Under the pieces are notes generated by a model. That model saw only the letters and a list, made by a program, of their open reading frames with translations, was not told the DNA's origin and made no database searches. The position numbers and the translations under genes are program-made. 42,047 bases of DNA from Polyangiaceae bacterium (lineage in GTDB: Bacteria; Myxococcota_A; Polyangia; Polyangiales; Polyangiaceae). Positions 41,990 through 42,047 of the stretch are shown here, in pieces; the stretch's first letter is position 1; the number at the start of each line of letters is the position of its first letter. The DNA lies in contig JAICQL010000047.1 of NCBI GenBank assembly GCA_025937895.1, forward strand, positions 1 to 42,047. Reading direction: 5' to 3'.

Positions 41990-42047
41990 AGAGCTGCTGC
42001 GCGTTCCTTGATCTCGCACGGCCTGCTTGATTTGCGTGCAAGCCGCG

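Larger units (their letters stand above)
38377..42047 (+). mobile_element. Integron-type gene-cassette array (attC cluster, no integrase in view)
   Basis: Three almost full attC sites (38377-38451, 40798-40873, 41915-41989) and one right half (39644-39672) share the same orientation and the same stem-loop core (GGTCCCGAGCGCAGCGAGGG). Between them are three gene units about 1.0-1.2 kb long: APH-type kinase, reversed nuclease-like gene, toxin-antitoxin pair. In normal layout the integrase would be to the left; the 38 kb there has none. Either the platform is further away, or this is a cluster lacking its integrase. The last 58 bases after site D would begin another cassette. Confidence 0.75.

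Overview
The window is GC-rich DNA from a myxobacterium-like bacterium (phylum Myxococcota; order not determinable). The evidence is a MYXO-CTERM type tail (protein at 32310-33677), many predicted lipoproteins with Gly/Ser/Ala- or Pro-rich spacers after the lipobox cysteine, a very long Cys-rich repeat lipoprotein, a transmembrane Ser/Thr kinase with an Ala/Pro-rich linker, and good sigma-54 type promoters.

From 1 to about 36.2 kb the window is mostly dense, ordinary chromosome. It starts with the tail of a probable sugar-nucleotide epimerase and a membrane-anchored serine hydrolase. Next come a YkgJ-type Cys-cluster protein, an MBL hydrolase, and a minus-strand pair of a sialate O-acetylesterase-like lipoprotein and a nucleotidyltransferase. 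An alpha/beta hydrolase, a Uma2-DUF2071 pair, an Hsp70/YegD-like protein and a lactonase-type propeller follow. The 1094-residue Cys-repeat lipoprotein, an NAD-dependent epimerase, a LamG lipoprotein, a ChaN-like lipoprotein, a divergent YceI/LysR pair and a beta-helix lipoprotein come next. After them lie a two-ACT-domain protein, the kinase, pyrF, a pyrophosphatase-like protein, a second propeller lipoprotein and a VOC protein. The stretch ends with an outer-membrane protein/aldo-keto reductase pair, a truncated propeller remnant, a small membrane protein, TatD, a half-size thioredoxin-reductase-like flavoprotein, greB and a MYXO-CTERM propeller protein.

From 33.7 to 36.8 kb lies a divergent locus that looks like one regulated system. 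A 51-residue Cys-containing peptide gene has its own sigma-54-like promoter, a strong ribosome site and a textbook terminator. It faces a two-gene operon coding for a GRDP-like protein and a MauG/cytochrome-c-peroxidase-like di-heme lipoprotein, which also has a sigma-54-like promoter. Between the two promoters is a cluster of TTGGGCA half-sites, as expected of a shared enhancer. A new type of ribosomally made, enzymatically modified peptide is the most economical idea, but this is inference.

From about 38.4 kb to the right edge is an integron-type gene-cassette array. Three near-complete attC sites and one right half-site, all in the same orientation and sharing a nearly identical stem-loop core, separate three cassettes: (1) an APH-type phosphotransferase gene with a one-base frameshift in a G5 run, (2) a reverse-oriented PD-(D/E)XK nuclease-like gene and (3) a UPF0175/DUF3368 toxin-antitoxin pair. 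No integrase gene is in the window, so this is either the distal part of a chromosomal integron or an integrase-less attC cluster (CALIN). A subclass-B3-like metallo-beta-lactamase gene ends about 0.4 kb to its left. No tRNA, rRNA, CRISPR array, insertion sequence or replication origin was recognised.
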